From Hydrogenophaga sp. (GTDB lineage Bacteria > Pseudomonadota > Gammaproteobacteria > Burkholderiales > Burkholderiaceae_C): a stretch of DNA of 64,000 bases. A program made the translations under genes and the position numbers. Position 1 is the first letter of the stretch. Each line of letters starts with the position of its first letter. Shown here in pieces: positions 61,480-64,000 of the stretch. The notes beneath the pieces were generated by a model, which worked only from the letters and a program-made list of their open reading frames with translations, made no database searches and had not been told where the DNA came from. Location of the stretch: positions 56,179 to 120,178 of the forward strand of contig NZ_WVZN01000013.1 of assembly GCF_011772445.1 (NCBI RefSeq), read 5' to 3'.

Positions 61480-62157
61480 ATGAGCGACACCACCGCCCGC
61501 CGCCCCCGCCGCGCCGCCACCACCGATGGCGGCATGGCCAAGCCCCAGCCCAAGGGCCAGCAGACCAAGGCCGCCATCGTCGACGCCGCTTTGGGCCTGG
61601 CCACGCAGATCGGACTCGAAGGCCTGTCCATCGGCGCGCTCGCCGAGGTCATGCAGATGAGCAAGTCCGGCGTGTTCGCGCACTTCGGCTCGCGCGAGGA
61701 GCTGCAGATCTCGGTGGTGCGCGAGTACCACACGCGCTTCGAGGACGAGGTCTTCTACCCCGCCATGGACGCCCCGCGCGGTCTGCCGCGCCTGCGTGCC
61801 CTGTTCGACAACTGGATGAAGCGCACCTCGGTCGAGATCGACTCGGGTTGCATCTACATCAGCGGCGCGGTCGAGTTCGACGACCGCCCCGGCCCCGTGC
61901 GCGACGCGCTGGCCAGCTCGGTGAGCACCTGGCAGGACGCGCTGCGCCGGTCGATCGAGCTCGCCATCGAGGAGGGCCACCTGTCGGCCGACACGGACGC
62001 GTCACAGGTCGCCTTCGAAATCCACGGATTGATTCTTGCCCTGCACTACGAGGCGCGCTTCCTGCGCAGCCCCGGCTGCATCGACCGCGCGTGGCGCGGC
62101 TTCGGCGCCATCCTCGAACGCAATGGCGCGCGCCTGCCCGCCGGCCGCAAGAGCTGA
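61480..62157 (+). CDS. TetR-family regulator of the acyl-CoA dehydrogenase gene
   Basis: 225 residues with a 25-residue Arg/Ala-rich leader. HTH region KAAIVDAALGLATQIGLEGL and MQMSKSGVFAHFGSREELQ. The C-terminal domain holds GCIYISGAVEFDDRPGPVRD, as in YcdC/AcrR-like regulators beside fatty-acid oxidation genes. It lies 44 bases upstream of the acyl-CoA dehydrogenase on the same strand, and a palindrome precedes it. Likely autorepressor relieved by an acyl-CoA; inference. Confidence 0.87.
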   Translation: MSDTTARRPRRAATTDGGMAKPQPKGQQTKAAIVDAALGLATQIGLEGLSIGALAEVMQMSKSGVFAHFGSREELQISVVREYHTRFEDEVFYPAMDAPRGLPRLRALFDNWMKRTSVEIDSGCIYISGAVEFDDRPGPVRDALASSVSTWQDALRRSIELAIEEGHLSADTDASQVAFEIHGLILALHYEARFLRSPGCIDRAWRGFGAILERNGARLPAGRKS

Positions 62158-62201
62158 CTTTTCTTTTCTTCACTTCGACGAAACCACAGGAGAACCCACC
62201 C

Positions 62202-63998
62202 ATGCCCGTCTACACCCCGCCGCTGCGCGACATGCAGTTCGTGATGCACGAGGTCTTCAATGTCGTCGACGAACTCAAGGCCTGCCCCAATCACGCCGAC
62301 ATCGACGCCGACACCATCAACGCCGTGCTGGAAGAGGGCGGCAAGTTCGCGGCCGAGGTGACCTTTCCGCTCAACATCAGTGGCGACGAAGAAGGCTGCA
62401 CGCTCGACAAGGCCACGCACGAGGTGAAAGCGCCGAAGGGTTTCAAGGAAGCCTACGCGCAGTACGTGCAAGGCGGCTGGCCCGCGCTCTCGTGCGACCC
62501 CGAGTTCGGTGGCCAGGGCCTGCCCCTGATCGTGAACCAGTGCCTCTACGAGATGCTCAACAGCGCCAACCAGGCCTGGACCATGTACCCCGGCCTGTCG
62601 CACGGCGCCTACGAATGCCTGCACGCGCACGGCTCGCCCGAGCAGAAGAAGCTCTACCTGCCCAAGCTCACCAGCGGCGAGTGGACCGGCACCATGTGCC
62701 TGACCGAACCCCACTGCGGCACCGACCTGGGCCTGCTGCGCACCAAGGCCGAACCCCAGGCCGACGGCACCTACAAGCTCACCGGCCAGAAGATCTTCAT
62801 CAGCGCGGGTGAGCACGACCTGGCCGAGAACATCCTGCACCTGGTGCTCGCGCGCCTGCCCGACGCGCCCGTGGGCAGCAAGGGCATCAGCCTGTTCCTG
62901 GTGCCCAAGTACCAGGTGAAGGCCGATGGCAGCATCGGCGCGCGCAACGGCATCCACTGCGGCGGCCTCGAACACAAGATGGGCATCCACGGCAACGCCA
63001 CCGCGCAGATGGTGCTCGACGGTGCCGTGGGCACCCTGGTGGGCGAGCCCAACAAGGGCCTGCCCGCCATGTTCGTGATGATGAACGCCGCCCGCCTGGG
63101 CGTGGGCAACCAGAGCCTGGGCCTGACGGAAGTGGCTTATCAGAACGCGCTCGTCTACGCCAAGGACCGCATCCAGATGCGCAGCCTGTCGGGCGTGAAG
63201 GCCAAGGACAAGCCGGCCGACCCCATCATCGTGCACCCCGACGTGCGCAAGATGCTGCTCACCGCCAAGGCCTACGCTGAAGGCGGCCGCGCGCTGCTGA
63301 TGTTCTGCACGCTGCTGCTCGAGAAGGAACTGCACCACCCCGACGAGAAGGTGCGCAAGGACTGCGCCGACCTCGCTGCGCTGCTGACGCCCATTGCCAA
63401 GGCCTTCCTGACCGACAACGGCTTCGAGGCCACCAACCACTGCATGCAGGTGTTCGGCGGCCACGGCTACATCAAGGAATGGGGCATGGAGCAGTACGTG
63501 CGCGATGCCCGCATCAACATGATCTACGAGGGCACCAACACGGTCCAGAGCCTGGACCTGCTGGGCCGCAAGGTGCTGGGCAACAACGGCGCCACGCTCA
63601 AGAAGTTCGGCAAGCTCGTGGCCGCGCTGGTGGAAGAAGAGGGCGTGAACGAGAAGATGGCCGAGTTCATCAACCCCCTGGGCTACCTGGGCGAGCAGAT
63701 GACCAAGTTCACCACCGAGATCGGCTTCAAGGGCCTGCAGAACCCCGACGAGGTGGGCGCGGCCGCCGTGCCTTACCTGCGCGTGGCCGGCCATCTGGTG
63801 TTTGCCTACTTCTTCGCGCGCATGGCCCAGGCCGCGCAGCGCGCCATCGACGGTGGCAGCACCGACCCGTTCTACACCGCCAAGCTGCAGACCGCGCGCT
63901 TCTACTTCGCCAAGCTGTTCCCCGAGACGGCCACGCTCATGCGTCTGGCGCGCTCGGGCAGCAAGGTGCTGATGGACACCGACGCAGCTTTGGCATGA
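62202..63998 (+). CDS. Acyl-CoA dehydrogenase with C-terminal extension (DmdC-like)
   Basis: 598 residues, longer than the usual 380, because of an N-terminal arm and the extra C-terminal domain typical of the FadE-like/DmdC group. FAD/substrate blocks: MCLTEPHCGTDLGLL and KIFISAGEHDL. QVFGGHGYIKEWGMEQYVRD and the catalytic Glu in INMIYEGTNTVQSLDLLGRK. CAGGAG precedes ATG 62202. The stop ends two bases before the window edge, so the gene is complete. Chain length and branch preference are unknown; DmdC itself acts on methylmercaptopropionyl-CoA. Confidence 0.93.
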   Translation: MPVYTPPLRDMQFVMHEVFNVVDELKACPNHADIDADTINAVLEEGGKFAAEVTFPLNISGDEEGCTLDKATHEVKAPKGFKEAYAQYVQGGWPALSCDPEFGGQGLPLIVNQCLYEMLNSANQAWTMYPGLSHGAYECLHAHGSPEQKKLYLPKLTSGEWTGTMCLTEPHCGTDLGLLRTKAEPQADGTYKLTGQKIFISAGEHDLAENILHLVLARLPDAPVGSKGISLFLVPKYQVKADGSIGARNGIHCGGLEHKMGIHGNATAQMVLDGAVGTLVGEPNKGLPAMFVMMNAARLGVGNQSLGLTEVAYQNALVYAKDRIQMRSLSGVKAKDKPADPIIVHPDVRKMLLTAKAYAEGGRALLMFCTLLLEKELHHPDEKVRKDCADLAALLTPIAKAFLTDNGFEATNHCMQVFGGHGYIKEWGMEQYVRDARINMIYEGTNTVQSLDLLGRKVLGNNGATLKKFGKLVAALVEEEGVNEKMAEFINPLGYLGEQMTKFTTEIGFKGLQNPDEVGAAAVPYLRVAGHLVFAYFFARMAQAAQRAIDGGSTDPFYTAKLQTARFYFAKLFPETATLMRLARSGSKVLMDTDAALA

Positions 63999-64000
63999 CC

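Overview
This is GC-rich DNA of about 68% G+C with dense, mostly chromosomal housekeeping and catabolic genes. The organism is very probably a betaproteobacterium of the Comamonadaceae (Hydrogenophaga/Acidovorax-like). I infer this from the Bug-type receptor, the TRAP carriers, the PHA/phasin genes, the PhaD-like regulator, the fused IcmF mutase, the argB-response regulator-kinase-slmA order and the codon style. No rRNA, tRNA, CRISPR array, transposase, integrase or replication origin was recognised. The window looks like ordinary chromosome with a few accessory islands.

Layout. 0-3 kb: an ABC exporter ATPase divergent from psd and purT. 3-8 kb: a catabolic operon on the minus strand with an AtuA-type pair, a Bug receptor and a tannase-family lipoprotein. 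8-10.7 kb: a two-subunit periplasmic molybdenum hydroxylase. 10.7-12.4 kb: an AbiEi/AbiEii-type toxin-antitoxin pair with a large operator palindrome. 12.4-18.5 kb: amn, a DUF4010 membrane protein, a seven-repeat FG-GAP lipoprotein and glutathione reductase. 18.7-20.7 kb: an unnamed pair, a secreted alpha/beta hydrolase and a lipoprotein with an Asp-rich calcium-site-like motif. 20.8-26.7 kb: 3-hydroxyacyl-CoA dehydrogenase, GMC oxidoreductase, arginase, a beta-helix lipoprotein and a lipid kinase. 26.7-31 kb: a ppk2-icmF operon behind an operator placed between its -35 and -10. 31-34.9 kb: a complete TRAP transporter whose permease carries a strange GLAEP-rich insertion.

35.3-39.7 kb holds the most striking system. 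It is a CqsA/LqsA-type alpha-hydroxyketone autoinducer synthase, convergent with an overlapping six-TM histidine kinase and response regulator (LqsS/LqsR-like), next to a divergent LuxR-type regulator. Two near-identical lux-box palindromes (CTGT-N8-ACAG, same flanks) lie in front of the synthase and over the start of the luxR gene. This suggests a circuit joining an alpha-hydroxyketone signal to a LuxR-type regulator.

The rest: coaX; wax-ester synthase (WS/DGAT) divergent from an acyl-CoA-binding protein; a PHA-granule family protein; a DMSO-reductase-family enzyme with a metallopeptidase lipoprotein; a LivK-like receptor, M20 amidohydrolase and M14-like peptidase set; a PhaD-like regulator, patatin and phasin group; and a 661-residue fatty acyl-CoA reductase. 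The reductase, WS/DGAT and ACBP together encode wax-ester formation, alongside PHA-storage proteins. argB, a two-component system and slmA follow.

At 58.7-61.2 kb lies a second unexpected item. It is a 622-residue protein built like a ShET2/EspL-type cysteine-protease effector (Ser/Pro-rich start, LRR-like part, Cys-His-Asp spacing, ankyrin-like tail), beside a 142-residue paralogue of its N-terminal module. The window ends with a TetR regulator and a 598-residue acyl-CoA dehydrogenase.
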